A program made the translations under genes and the position numbers. This document shows positions 11,857 through 23,649 of a stretch of DNA of 64,000 nucleotides, in pieces. Under the pieces are notes generated by a model, which saw nothing but the letters and a program-made list of their open reading frames with translations, ran no database searches and was not told the origin of the DNA. This DNA comes from Talinum fruticosum (Eukaryota; Streptophyta; Magnoliopsida; Caryophyllales; Talinaceae), in contig JAITYX010000003.1 in NCBI GenBank assembly GCA_021018815.1, positions 2,356,001 through 2,420,000 on the forward strand. The letters run 5' to 3'. Positions within the stretch are counted from its first letter, which is position 1. Every line of letters starts with the position of its first letter.

Positions 11857-12040
11857 GTTGAAACCTTCCTAGCGAGAATAAGCTACGGATGAGTTACATC
11901 ACTCGAGGTAGGTACAGCTCGGTCCCCTCCCTCGGCGAAACAACGAACCACAACACGGACCACACCAAGGATCACGAATTCATGGAGTGCCCGCCCAAGC
12001 CCCGTCCGCCGGCATGCGGGGTTGTACCTGTCCCTACTTA
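11857..12040 (+). other. ITS1
   Basis: The spacer between 18S and 5.8S is 184 bp, within the plant range. It contains CACACCAAGGATC at about 11966, a decayed form of the angiosperm ITS1 motif GYGYCAAGGAA. Confidence 0.8.
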
Positions 12041-12168
12041 AACATAGCGACTCTCGGTAATGGATATCTCGGCTCTCGTATCGATGAAGAACATAGCGAA
12101 ATGCAATACTTGCAAGGATGATGTGCCCAAAGCTTTCCAGCCTAGTGCACGTTTGCCTATGCGTCACA
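12041..12168 (+). rRNA. 5.8S rRNA with internal deletion (pseudogene)
   Basis: The 5' half is clear: GACTCTCGGTAATGGATATC, then ATCGATGAAGAAC and AGCGAAATGC. The 3' end, GCACGTTTGCCTATGCGTCAC, is also recognisable. The middle, which normally holds the highly conserved GAATTGCAGAATCC and CGAGTCTTTGAACGC blocks, is missing after ATACTTG. The total is about 128 bp against the usual 160-164. Loss of these blocks, which pair with 25S, makes the copy non-functional. Confidence 0.9.
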
Positions 12169-12395
12169 CATCATGTTTCCACCCTGCCAGGTTATGTGCG
12201 GAGGGGAGAAGGATAAAGGCCTCCCGTGCCCCACTCGGGCACGGCTAGCCTAAAATGAGAGCCTGTGGCAATGAGCTGTGGTGGCAATTGGTGGTGGACG
12301 AGACTTGGAGGCCCCTGTTTGTATCACGCCACGCACGCACGCTTTCGGGACGAGCTTGCTGGGTCCTTAGGAGGCGAAACCACAAGGTCGGCAGA
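12169..12395 (+). other. ITS2
   Basis: A 227-bp spacer between the 5.8S 3' end and the 25S start GCTACCCGTTGAG. Position and length fit plant ITS2. No gene is seen. Confidence 0.8.
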
Positions 12396-12749
12396 GCTAC
12401 CCGTTGAGTTTAAGCATATCAATAAGCGAGAGGAAAAAAAACTTAAGAGGATTTGCCTAGTAACGACGACCGAACCGGGAAGAGCCCAGCTTTAAAATCG
12501 GGCGGCCTCACTCGTCCGAATTATAGTCTAGAGAAGCGTCTTCGTGGCAAACTAGGCCTAAGTACCCTAGAAAGGGGCACCATAGAGGGTGAGAGCCCCG
12601 TCGTGCTCCGGCCCTATACCACCACGAGGCACTCTCGCCGAGTTAGGTTGTTTAAGAATGCAACCCCAAGCGGGTGGTAAATTCCGTCCAAGGCTAAATA
12701 CAGGGCGAGAGACCGATAGCGAACAAAGAGAGTGAGGGAAAGATGAAAA
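12396..12749 (+). rRNA. 25S rRNA copy 2, 5' part (pseudogene)
   Basis: Begins GCTACCCGTTGAGTTTAAGC and is co-linear with 25S copy 1 (1-355) up to GGGAAAGATGAAAA, where an LTR insertion begins. It carries the small insertion GCGAGAGG where the consensus has GCGGAGG. Its last five bases, GAAAA, are the left target duplication of the insertion. Confidence 0.93.
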
Positions 12750-14747
12750 TATGGGAACCACAACCGACGGGACTCGAACCGAGCTTCCCCATGAACAATT
12801 TTTGGCGATGGGTTTTTTTGAAATTAAGAATGATTTTAGGGTTTTGAAGATTGATATTAGAAAGTGGGGATTAACCTCTTATTAAGATTTCGGAATTTTA
12901 TAAATTAAGTTTAAATTAATAGAATCAGATTGAATGGCGGTTTTATTAATTATTTTATTTTAGAAATTATTTTCGGATGACTCGAGATATTATTTCTTAA
13001 CTAAAAAAATAAAGAAAGCTAGGGTTTTGAATCTACCATACCATGAGGCTTTAGGGCCCAACTGGTGTGAAAACACCAATTTTGACCTGAGCCACAACTC
13101 GCCGACCACTCTGCGCTGCCCGAAGCCAGCACCTTGTGGTCGGCGGCGTTGGTCGAGGCCACGATCGAGGAAGTTAGCCTCGGCCTCTTGCACGGCTAAC
13201 AGGTTTAGAAGCTCTAATTTTTTATCCTACAGTAAAAAAAGTTGAGAAGTAATTGATAGAAATAAATCAAAAGAATAGGAGTTGCCAATTCGTTTCTAGG
13301 AATGAAAAACTAACAAAACAAAATAAATGCTTTTCCAATCTTAGTATGGGAAAATAAGGTGGAAGAGGTTAAAAAGTGACTCCATCGATCTGGAACCAAG
13401 AATCGGATTTGGGGGCGAGGGTACGAAACGTAGGGATAAGCCCTTCCATTCCACCCATCAAACGATGACCATTACTAGTTCGAGTCGTGAATCAAAATAA
13501 TATACAAAACACAAGCACACAACATGCAATACGAAATTGAAATCAACCAAAACATGCTAAAAAGCGATAGAAAGCAATTATGAAAAGCGATAAAGAAAGC
13601 GGTAAAACGAAAAGGAAAGAAAAGCGGAAAAGGAAAGAAAGCGAGAAATTAAAAGATTACATCGGGCGAGGTGGAATTAAAAGCGATACAATTCTTATCC
13701 ATAATACAAAAAGCGAAAAAAACAATATAAAATAAATAACCGTTTTGAAGGCTGAATTGATGTCCTCGAGTCGTCCCACCTGCTAATCTGGATCTCGGAT
13801 CTGGATTTGGTGATGTGACGGTGGCGAATTGGAATGGGCTTTTTGTATGTTTTGAGTGTAGGTATGTATAAAAGTGTATGAATAATAGAGTTTTTGGGTT
13901 CGAGATGTGGTAAATAGGGGACAGATTAGGAATAGACGAAAACGGACCAAGAGATCGAGTACAAAAGGGAGTATTCGGTAGCTCTTAGTCGGGTTTCGGT
14001 AGTGTAACGTTAAGGAATTAGCCTTCGAAAAGTGAGAGCCCAAGTTCTCTATTTATCGGGAGAGGGCTAGGTTACAAATGACCTAGGTTTAGGTCTTAGC
14101 TAGCCATCCAAAGCTGAACGAGAATCGGTTGTAGAACCGAGGCTAGAAAAATGAAAGGATAAAACCGAATAGAATCGGATAGAATCCGGGTAGGGGGCAC
14201 CAGCCAACCAGTGTCCTTTTAGGGTTTCGAGCTCCATCCATGCTGCAACATAAATCTTAGGCAAAACATGGCGTTTCAAGGTGAAATAATCCAATAAGGG
14301 GCACTCGACCTTGATGTCGTTTTGAGGGAGGAAGCTCCTTGTCTCTAGCGGACTGTCTTGGAGCTGAACGTAACACTTTGATACTTGTGATCATGAAATG
14401 CAACGCTTAACGTCGTTTTGAGGTCTTTAACTCCGTGTTTGGTTGGACAAATGTGAAACAAAGAATTTTGAGCCCGAAATTTCCCTATATGTGACACCGG
14501 GCTTCCGTTGACTCTAGAGGTTTGACCGGGCTTGGACCGTCCAGAAAGAAAAGGGATTTTTGGTCGGACCCAAGACAAAAGGCTATTTGTTTGGTGTTAA
14601 GTGGTTCTTTGTGGTTTACTAGCTTCCATCGCACCAATCAAATACAAGTCGAGATCCAAATCCACAAACAGAGATTTCATCATCGGCTCGATAATATGAA
14701 TTACAAAAATAAAAGAGATAAGGGACGACACGTTTTAGGTGTCTATA
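12750..14747 (-). mobile_element. Solo LTR (Tat/Ogre-like) inserted in 25S
   Basis: A 1998-bp segment interrupts 25S at GATGAAAA/GGACTTTG with a perfect 5-bp duplication GAAAA (12745-12749, 14748-14752). Read on the minus strand it starts TATAGACACCTAAAACGTGT, the same start as the LTRs ending at 20344 and 28580 (TGTAGACACC), with the canonical TG changed to TA. The left end TATGGGAACCACA matches the left ends of those LTRs (TATAGCAGCCACG, TGTAAGAGCCACG). Shared internal blocks include GGCTTCCATC-like words near 14620 and the CCACCTGCTA block near 13780. There is no internal coding region, so it is a solo LTR. Confidence 0.87.
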
Positions 14748-14789
<42 letters not shown>

Positions 14790-16634
14790 CTGGGAGGGAA
14801 GTAGATGGGGGCGACGATGCACTCGATTGGATGCGGAATAGTAATAAAGTGGTCTGTCGAATAGCATGGGGTGTGAATCGACGCGGATTGGGAGGGCGGC
14901 TAAACCCTAGTTCCCGGGAGTGACATCCTCGCGATTGTGGAAGGCTGCACACGCCATCACAGGTGTGCCTCGTTACCTTCACGCTCCAGGCGTGGGCCTA
15001 TTGGCCCCCATTTGTCCTCTCTTAAAACACGGACCAAGGAGTCCGACATGTGTGCAAGTCAATGGGCTAGTCAACCCGTACGATGTAAGGAAGCTAATTT
15101 TTGGGATCCACTCGCGGGTGCATTGCCAACCGACCTTGATCTTCTCATAGCGTTCGAGTCGAGCATACCTGTCGAGACTCGAAACATGGTGAACTATGCT
15201 TGATCCGGGCAAAGCCGGTGGAAACTTAGTGGAGGCCCAAAGCAATATTGACATGCAAATCGTTCGTATGACTTGGGTATAATGGTGAAAGACTAATTGA
15301 ACCGTCTAATGGTTGGTTCACTCCAAAGTTTCCTTCGTGATAGTTGGAGCTCATACGCAAGTTCTATTAGGTAAAGCCAATTATTATAGGCATTAAGGGT
15401 GTAATACCCTTGACTTATTCTCAAACTTTAAATAGACAGGATGGCACGATCGCTACATTAAGCTACTCTATGAAATCGAAAGCTCTAAGTGGGCCATTTT
15501 TGGTAAGCGAGAATTGGCGAAGCGGGATAAACCAAAATCTGAGTTATGGTGCCCAATCGCATGCTAACTTAGATCCCACAAAGGGTGTTCGTCGATTAAG
15601 ACAACGAGGATGGTGGTCATGGAAGTTGAAATAAGCTAAGGAGTGTGTAACAACTCACTTCTTGAATCAACTAGCCCCAAAATGGATGGCGCTAAAGTGC
15701 ACTAACCTATACCTAGCCATTGGGGCAAGTGCCGAGCCCCGATGAGTAGGAGGGCGTGGCAATTGCTGCAAAACCTCGGCGCGAGCAAGCGTGGAGTGAC
15801 CGTCGGTGCAAATCTTGGTGGTAGTAGCAAATACTCAAATGAGAACTTTGAAGGCCGAAAGAGGAAAGGTTCCATGTGAACGACACTTGCACATGGGTTA
15901 GTCGGTCCTAAGAGATGGAGGAAGCCTATCCGATAACATGTTTCCCGTAAGCTTTGAAAGGGAATCGAGTTAAAATTCTTAAACCGGGATGTGACGAGTT
16001 GACGACAACGTTAGGGAGACTGTAGACATCAGCGGGCGCCTAAGGAAACATTATACTGTTCTGTTTAACAGCTTGCCCATCTTTGAAACTACTCAATCAG
16101 AGGTAGGGTCCAGCGGCTAGAAGAGCACCGCACGTCACATGGTGTCCGATGCGCCCCGACGGCTCTTGAAAATCTGGAGAACCAAGTGGCGACCATGCCT
16201 GGTCATCATAAGCTGTATCAGGTCTCCAAGGTCAACGACCTTCGGTTGATGGAACAATGTAGGCAAGGGAAATCAACAAAATGGATCCGTAACTTTAGGA
16301 ATTGGATTGGCTTTAAGGGCTTGGCACAGGGGCCCCTATCCCGAACTCGTCAACTATCGGTGAACTACTCGAGCTGTTCACAATATAAAAACGGGTCATC
16401 GTGTACCGGCCGGGGATGGACTGGGAACGACCCCTTCGGAGGCCTTCCTCGAGCGATGAATAATCAACTCAAAACTGGTATACACAAGGGGAATCGACTA
16501 TTTAATTAAAATAAAGCATTACGATGGTGCCTCCGGATGTTAATGCAATGTGATTTTTGCTCGGTGCTCTAAATTTCAAAGTGAAGAAATTTAACCAAGT
16601 GCGGTAAACGGCGAAAGTAACTATGACTCTCTTG

Positions 16635-16666
<32 letters not shown>

Positions 16667-17510
16667 GCATGCATGAATAGATTAACGAGATTCCCACTCG
16701 TCCATGTCTACTATTCAGTGAAACCATAACCAAGGGAACGAGCTTGGCGAAATTAGTGGGGAAAGAAGACCTTGTTGAGCTTGACTTTAGTCCGACTTTG
16801 TGAAATGACTTGAGAGATGTAGCATAAGAGAGACTTTCGGTGCAAGTGAAATACTAGTACTTTTAACGTTATTTTACTTACTCCTTGAGTCGGAGGCGGG
16901 GCATCGCCCCTCTTTTTGGACCTAAGGCTCGCTCCGTGGGCCGATCGGGGTGGAGGAAATTGTCGGGTGGAGAGTTATCGCTGGGATGGCACATCTATTA
17001 TAAGATAACGCATATGTCCTAAGTCGAGCTCAACGGGAGCTAAAATCCTATGTGGAACAGAAGGGAAAAATCTCGTTCGATTTTGATTTTTGGTACGAAT
17101 ACGAATAGTGAAAGCATGGCCTAACGATCCTTTAAACCTTTGGAATTTGAAGCTAGAGGTGTCAAAAAAGTTACCACTGGGATAAGCGGCTTGTGGTAGC
17201 CAAACATTCATAGCAACGTTGCCTTCGATCCTTTGATTTCAGCTCTTCCTATCATTGTGTAGTATAATTCACCAAGCGCCCACCGCCTGATTTCCGACTT
17301 GCGGTAGGGGCCAAGGCCCCAACGGCATGTGTTATAGGCTAAGACAGCGCGACAGATACACCGTGATGGCCGCCTTGAAGTGCAATTCCTACAGAGCGGA
17401 GGGTTGAATCCTTTGTAAACGACTTAAATACACGACAGAATATTGTAAGTGGTAGAGAGGCGTTGTTGCCATTATCCACTGTGATTCATCCCTATGTCAC
17501 TTTGATTCGT
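14748..17510 (+). rRNA. 25S rRNA copy 2, 3' part (pseudogene)
   Basis: Resumes at GAAAAGGACTTTG and is co-linear with 25S to TTTGATTCGT. The stretch 15900-16500 contains the segment that copy 1 has lost. Between about 17260 and 17290 roughly 260 bp are missing, including the sarcin-ricin loop and the GGGTTTAGACC region that copy 1 still has. The expansion-segment and spacer-proximal end (GGGGCCAAGGCCCC at about 17307) is preserved. Copies 1 and 2 therefore carry complementary large deletions, and neither encodes a complete rRNA. Confidence 0.93.
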
Positions 17511-17669
17511 CACTCACCCTCCCGGATCCCTCTAAAATTAACACCAAATTGAAAACCGATGTTTAAAGGCTTTCAAGGACCCCGAATTGCATAAGGCTAC
17601 TTGTAAGGATAGGTGATCGAGCAAGTGGCCCGCCGACAAGTTCCAAGCCTACACCCCATTCAAGATAAT
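17511..17669 (+). other. Start of second rDNA intergenic spacer
   Basis: CACTCACCCTCCCGGATCCC and the following 150 bp match the spacer after 25S copy 1 (2901-3050). Similarity fades near 17660-17690, where the 21-bp array would be expected; retrotransposon sequence begins there instead. No target duplication is visible, so this is a truncation or recombination junction. Confidence 0.75.
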
Positions 17670-18716
17670 GGAGCATCCAGTCTTTTTACTAAAGGGTTTA
17701 TGGCTTCAATGCGTCTTCTTCTTTATTAATTCTATTGAAAATCGAAGATATTAAATGTCCACTTCCTTTGATTCTATAAAATACTTATGGTTTGGGATAT
17801 TTGCTTCCTGCTATTCTTGTGAAAATAGAAGGGCATCTTTCTAAGGTAGACAATTTCAACCAATCGAATATCGAGAACCTGGTGGTAGGTTGAACATCTT
17901 CATCTTCATCATCATTATCATCCACCTCTTTCTTCGAATATATTGAATAATGGACTCGCTTGTCTTTCCTTCACCCATATATCTTAATTTGTTTGGGTGG
18001 TTTGTAGCCTAGGCCGGTTTTGAGACTTCCACTAAGCCATGATGTTCTTCAATCTTTCTATGGGTCTTATTGATGCCATAAGTTTCAGCTTCAACTACTT
18101 TCCCCAATGTAGCTAGGTTAGCAACGCCGTAACGTACTTTCTCCATGAGCTTATACACCTTTGGATTGAATCCCTCTTTGGTCTGCGTATGTGGAAAATT
18201 ATTATCCTTCCCCGATAGGGTTATAGAAGAAAAGACAAACCAAGGTAGAGCAGGCATAGTCACCTTTAGCTAATACACCTTTCGGACGGGAATTACAACA
18301 TTTTTCTTAAGGATACTAAAGCCGAGTCTTATTGACCTTCTTGGCAACTTGAATGTCGGTGCTTTAACTTGTACATCCATTGATAAGGGAATCACCTTCT
18401 TTGTGATAGGACTTGGGAATATATCTCAAGACTGGGATATCAGATTTGTCAAAATAACCTATGGAACTTGTTTAACGAGTTGGGTTGTATTTGCCTACTT
18501 GCTATTCTCCAAGCCATTTTCTTGCTTTGCACTATCATCTTTTGGTACCACTTGAGTATCTTCATTAACAATTGGGCCAAAGTTTCCCATAGAAGAAATT
18601 GTTAATAGCATCATCTCTTTAGGTGATGGACCTTCTTCAAAGAATTTAAAACCAGCGATGTGTGACTCCGCTTTAGTAAAGGGCTTGACATCCCCATCAA
18701 TCTTCTTTTCACAACC
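17670..18716 (-). pseudogene. Tat-1 piece 3: linker after protease (Tat/Ogre-type pol)
   Basis: On the minus strand this reads as the region between aspartic protease and reverse transcriptase of Tat-lineage Ty3/gypsy elements. From 18716 leftwards it has CEKKIDGDVKPFTKAESHIA, which fits the family's post-protease segment, and near 17800-17890 it has short SIFDWL- and PSIFTRI-like repeats typical of this linker. Reverse transcriptase, RNase H, integrase and the 3' LTR are absent because the element ends at the rDNA junction. It continues piece 2 (28581-30098) after removal of the element at 18717-28580. Several stops and frameshifts are present. The lineage call rests on recognised protein words, without a database search. 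Confidence 0.65.
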
Positions 18717-20344
18717 TGTAAGAGCCACGTGAGCCTATAGGGAAGTGGACTGTGTTTCTCCATGCATGTCGGTTTCATGCGAGCTGTGCTTATCAAGTGA
18801 ACGATGAAGCTTTCGAAGAGAGATTTTTAAGAAGGACTTGGATTAACGAGTTTAAAAATCATTTTATTTTCAAAGTTAATTTTAGAAAGTCTTGGGATAT
18901 TATTTCAAAAGCAAAAAGAACTAGAGAAAATAACAAGAAGTCCTTCTGCAGTAATGTTCTTGGGCCAGGTAGTGAATACTTCCTAGGCAAGAGCTAAGCC
19001 TGATCACCAACTAGAGCCAACTGTCGCTTGCACCGACTAATGACTGGCGTTGGCTATCTAGTTTAGACCGAAGAAACAGTCTCGGGTAGATAGCCAAAAT
19101 GACCTATTTTCCTAAATTCTTTTACACTGAAATGTTAAGAGGCGATTTTCAAAATAAGACGCCAAAAATAAAGGAGTTGCTTGATCGGTTCGAGAAATAA
19201 AAAACAAAACTAAAAGAAATATTTTCTGAATTCAATGTAAAAAACTAAAATCATAAAAAGTTTTAAAAGACTCCATTAGTCTTAAACAATTGATCCGGTG
19301 TTCGGGAGTGAAGTTAGGAAACAAAGAGGGACACTCTTTTTAGTACTCCCATAAAAAACGATCTTTACAAATTGAAAAAGTCGGTTTAAATAGCATTAAA
19401 AAAATCAAGCAAACAACATGTAATAGGGGAAATTAAAGCAACCAAAACATGATATAAAGCGATAAAGAAAGCAATAAAGGAAAGTGATAAAATAAAGCGA
19501 TAAAAAAAATTACAGCGGGCGGGGTAGAAAGTAAAGCAATTACATCTTGAATCCACAATACGGAAAGCAATAAAAGAATTGAAATTATATAAACATACAA
19601 GAAAACAAACTCGGGATCGTTGGAAGTGTGCCCTCGGGTTAACCCACCTGCTAGGCTCTAATCATGGTCAAACTTCAACGGAGCGACGGTAGCGCGATGG
19701 CAAGCGAAAGAGGAAAAAGGACTTTTTGAGAGAGATTTGGAAAAGGCATTTTGAGAGCAGAAGTGAGGGGGAATGGAGAGAAAAGAGAGTAGGAGAATTC
19801 AACATAAATAAGGTTGTTTTCCTAGCTGAATTGGTGTGAAAAGAGGAGAGGGGAACACCCTATTTATAGGAAATTTTAGGGTTGAAAAACCTTAAAAATT
19901 TAGCTCGATCACCTACTAAACGATTGAATTAGACCCATATTTTCCAGAAATGGATAAAAGAAAAATCGATATTCACTTTGCTAAAACGACGTTATTCCAA
20001 GAGTCCTAGAAACCGGCGTCGATCAAAACATCATCGTACGGACATTCGGATGCACGTGCTTGCATTTGGCTATTGAAATGGAGTGAAACACTGCGTTGAA
20101 GCAGGATCATGGACCGACGCCGGTTTGGATCGGCCGAAAGGGTAAAAGAAGTTCCGCCGCTGGTCGAAAACTTTCTATTTTCGGAAAGTTCTATTTTTAG
20201 TGCTAGTTGGCTTTTTGTGGGCTACTGGCTTCCATCACTCTGCTTTAGTCCAATCTTGACATGAGCATACAAAAGAGAATGTTTTTTCATCACCGGGCTA
20301 ATATAAATAAAAGAGATAAGGATGACACTTTTTAGGTGTCTACA
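18717..20344 (-). repeat. 3' LTR of the Ogre-like element
   Basis: On the minus strand it begins TGTAGACACCTAAAAAGTGT at 20344 and ends near GGCTCTTACA at 18717. It is similar along its length to 26908-28580, including the word ATAAAAGAGATAAGGATGAC next to the outer end, and has a minus-strand TATA box at 19861-19868. The two LTRs are clearly diverged, which indicates an old insertion. Confidence 0.8.
19861..19868 (-). promoter_or_regulatory. LTR TATA box
   Basis: TATTTATA on the plus strand (TATAAATA on minus), at the same place in the LTR as the TATA box at 28031-28038. Confidence 0.5.
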
Positions 20345-21020
20345 ATTAGCTCTCACTTTGATCGAATTTAAAAGATGAAGGTCAAAGGAGATACTAAAGG
20401 GTACTTACCTATTGCTTCGGATGTCGATTAAATCAAGGTGTCCGGAATTATTTGTCACTTAACCTAACTTCCAACAAGGAGGCCTAGGATTGGTGTGTCT
20501 AAACTTGACCATGTACTTAGTATTAAGCTTGGCTAGGAACTTGAACTTGAATTAAGTAGTAATGTCCGAAGTTTAGCGAGGTGTTAGAACTTGACCACTT
20601 CTTGGATCCGAAGTTTGTCGGATTATCCTAGGCTGGGCTTGATCTAATGTCCTGAAGCTCGGATGAGGGGCCTAAACTTGATCGTTTCTTGGTCTTAAGC
20701 TTTGCTAAAATTTTCTACATTAACAGTTTTGTTAGGCGATAATCGAATGTAGATAGATTCAAGTGTTACTCGAAAATGATTTGTAGCCGGATCATGTTTC
20801 AAATGTATTGCCTTGACTTAGCCATGGAGTGGTCCTGAAGTCTTGGCATGATGTGTGAACCTTGATTGTTGTTGGGCCTTAAGCTTGACTAGTTTTCTAA
20901 ACCTTGATCACTTGTTGGCCCTAAAGCTCAACTGGTTATCCGAACCTTGACAACTATTGGGTCGAAGCTTGACAGTGCTGTCCGAACCTTGATCGTTGTA
21001 GGGTCCGAATCTCAATTGAG
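20345..21020 (-). other. Interior 3' part of the Ogre-like element, no coding seen
   Basis: The interior side of the 3' LTR. It contains decayed ~60-bp repeats built on AACTTGA/CCTTGATC, TTGG and CCGAAG(C/T)T words, for example near 20540-20700 and 20850-21010. A weak purine-rich stretch precedes the LTR on the minus strand. No protein similarity is recognised. Confidence 0.5.
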
Positions 21021-23649
21021 ACATCCCTAACCTCGAGTAGTCGGGGTGACACCACCGTGGACATCCCACTCGGATACCCACCAGGTTATCTTAACTTCTT
21101 AATCTTATTTAAACTCTCAAGCGAATTGTAGCGAAAGCTTTTCTAAAATTCTAACACAAGCGGACGGGTAATTCTAAACATGCGACTTAAATTCGTACTT
21201 AATCGTATCCATAACAATCTTACAAATTTCATACATTACTAAGATAGTCTAAAGTAAAAACATGGACTACATTCCTATCTCCGAGTCACCAAATTATCGC
21301 TAACCGTCAATCTTCTAGAGGCTTCCTTGATTGCTTTAATTTACTAAACCTGAAAAATGGTGAGGTCATGAGCTCCCTGAGCCTAGTGAATAACATTTAT
21401 ATTTCCCGATGTTACACTTTGCACGTTATCCGATTTACACACAAGCACATAATCAAGTAATACAAATAACATAAATTATAACATGCAAAACATGGAAGGT
21501 GGTATACAAACACAATCACACCTTACAAGTAGAATCATACATATATAGTGCTCTTAATATTTCACAAAACACACTTTACAAGATGATTAGACTAACTCAA
21601 CCACACTTGTCCCATACCAAGTACGATTAAGAGACTCTCGTTTTCACTAAAGTCCCTAAAGAGACACCATTGTTAGTTTATTCACTAAACTAACCATAGT
21701 TGTCCCATACCAACTATGTCCTGTGGGCTCTTAGTCCTCACTTGAGTTCAAAACAAAGTAAGGTCCTCTAAGTTAGACTAATAACCTTACTATAACCACA
21801 TCTGTATACCCATCATCATGGATGTAACAAACATTTATAATCTTACAATATCGTATCATGCTTAGTTATCGTTCAACACATGGATTAGAATATTAATTAT
21901 GTTGTTCGGTTTCTTAATCTTAGGGAAATCCACTCATGACCAATAAAAGGAACTATCATAAAACACAAGGGCCATAAAAACATCTTGGTGGATCTACCGA
22001 AGCCATCACAAGATACCATCCAGGAACCCATCGCTTTAGAGAACGTAGCTGCCTAAAATCACAAATTGTGGAGCCATAATTCACACCTGGTGAATCGATA
22101 AAAGCCATAACAAGGTTCAACTAGGGACCCACACAGATCACATAGCACACAGGCTGAAAATCACATCCTACTCGAATTGGTAAAATCTCTCCAACTAGGC
22201 AACTCGAACATAAAAATGCAAACAACTTCTATGACCATAGCTCTAGAATGTAACACATAAGAAATATTCCTATGTAGACATGAACTTCATTCCTCTTTTA
22301 AACATAGTCTTAACATATCCGAAATTCATATTATCATATTCTTTCAAGGAAACAGGTATTTATATCTTGCATTAATAAGTTAGTTACGATGCATATAGTC
22401 ACAAACACATATAAAAATTGATTTAAGGCTTCTAAAATAATTTATATAAGTACACATAGTCCATTTATTGTTTACATTACTGATTTCATGCTCCATAGTA
22501 ATCACCAAATGAGCTAACAAATCGAAACATACAATGAGTCCATAGTTAGCATAGATAAAGCAATTTTACTTAGACATTATAACTCACATCATACCCATCC
22601 AAAATTCCTAAAACTTTATAGTAAATTTCCATATAATATATATAACTTAAAACGAAATTTTCATATTGTTTTATACATCCAATAATTTATAGAAATTCAA
22701 ACAGAGCAAAGAAAATATGTTACAATCCGAAATTAGCATCTATATTCAATGAACAATATTCTCTTAAACAAGATTAAAATATATCTAATGCTCATCAATC
22801 ATACGCATGTATCCAAATAATAAAAAATTATAATATAAAATTAAGGTGAATTCCTAATTTAGTGAAATTAAGTTTCTAATTCTTTAGTGAAGTCTAGATG
22901 ACTATATCCATGCATTATTTCTTCTTAATTATCTTTCGCCAACCTTTTTTAGTTAAAAATAAAATATAAGAATTACTCCCTTTAATTTAGCCAATTAAAT
23001 CTCTTTGATATTTCTTTACTTTCTTAATCTACTAATCAAAAGTCTCCAAACACTTTCTTTCCTTAAACTACCTAGCAAAAAGCCTCCAAATTCTCCCTTT
23101 CCTTAATCTACCAAGTAAAAAGCCTCCAAACTTCCTTCTCTCTATTTTTGTTGTGTTTCTTCTTGGTGGTCTTAGGAAGGAGAATCAACTCATATTTATA
23201 AGAATTTCAAACCAATGAAATATGATACTTGTCAAATTATTTTTAAAAACCATGAGCTAAAACCATGTGCAATTTGTTTCTATAAAGAAAAAAATGATAG
23301 GTTAAACAAAACCATGGTTTGAAAAATCCATGTAAGAGATAAAACAATTGGCTTTTATTTATTTTATTTTGCTTAATTACTAAGTTTGCATTAGACTTAG
23401 CTTGACCTGACTTGGCTTGACTTGACTTGATTTTGACTTTGGCTTGACCAATTTTATATGACTAGATAACTTATTAAACATAATATTGAAAATTTTAATG
23501 CATGTGAGTTATTGCAATGAACACATAATTCTAATTGTTCTCGGAAGAATTAAGGCCAACAAAATATTATACTACCGATTAAATCACATATGCGAGTCAA
23601 ATATTCATATACAAGTACATTATTATTAGCTAAAATCTCGGGCGTTACA
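21021..23649 (-). mobile_element. LTR insertion (Tekay/Del-like ends) in the Ogre-like element
   Basis: About 2.63 kb ending CTCGGGCGTTACA at 23649, with the left end near ACATCCCTAACC. It shares with the solo LTR at 5040-8033 the block TGAGGTCATGAGCTC plus GCCTAGTGAATAAC and CACTTTGCAC (21361-21424). The left TG end is unclear. Flanks TTGAG (21016-21020) and ATGAG (23650-23654) match at 4 of 5 bases if three or four terminal bases were lost. The interior is AT-rich and non-coding; the words CTTGACTTGACTTG near 23410 are simple repeats. Confidence 0.6.

Noticed and set aside
12041..12168. Active but divergent rRNA unit
   Set aside because: Loss of the 5.8S core, SRL damage or loss in both 25S copies and destruction of the 18S decoding segment cannot be tolerated in a working ribosome.
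23400..23450. CTTGACTTGACTTGA repeat as a regulatory site
   Set aside because: A short simple repeat inside an LTR with no counterpart elsewhere in the window.
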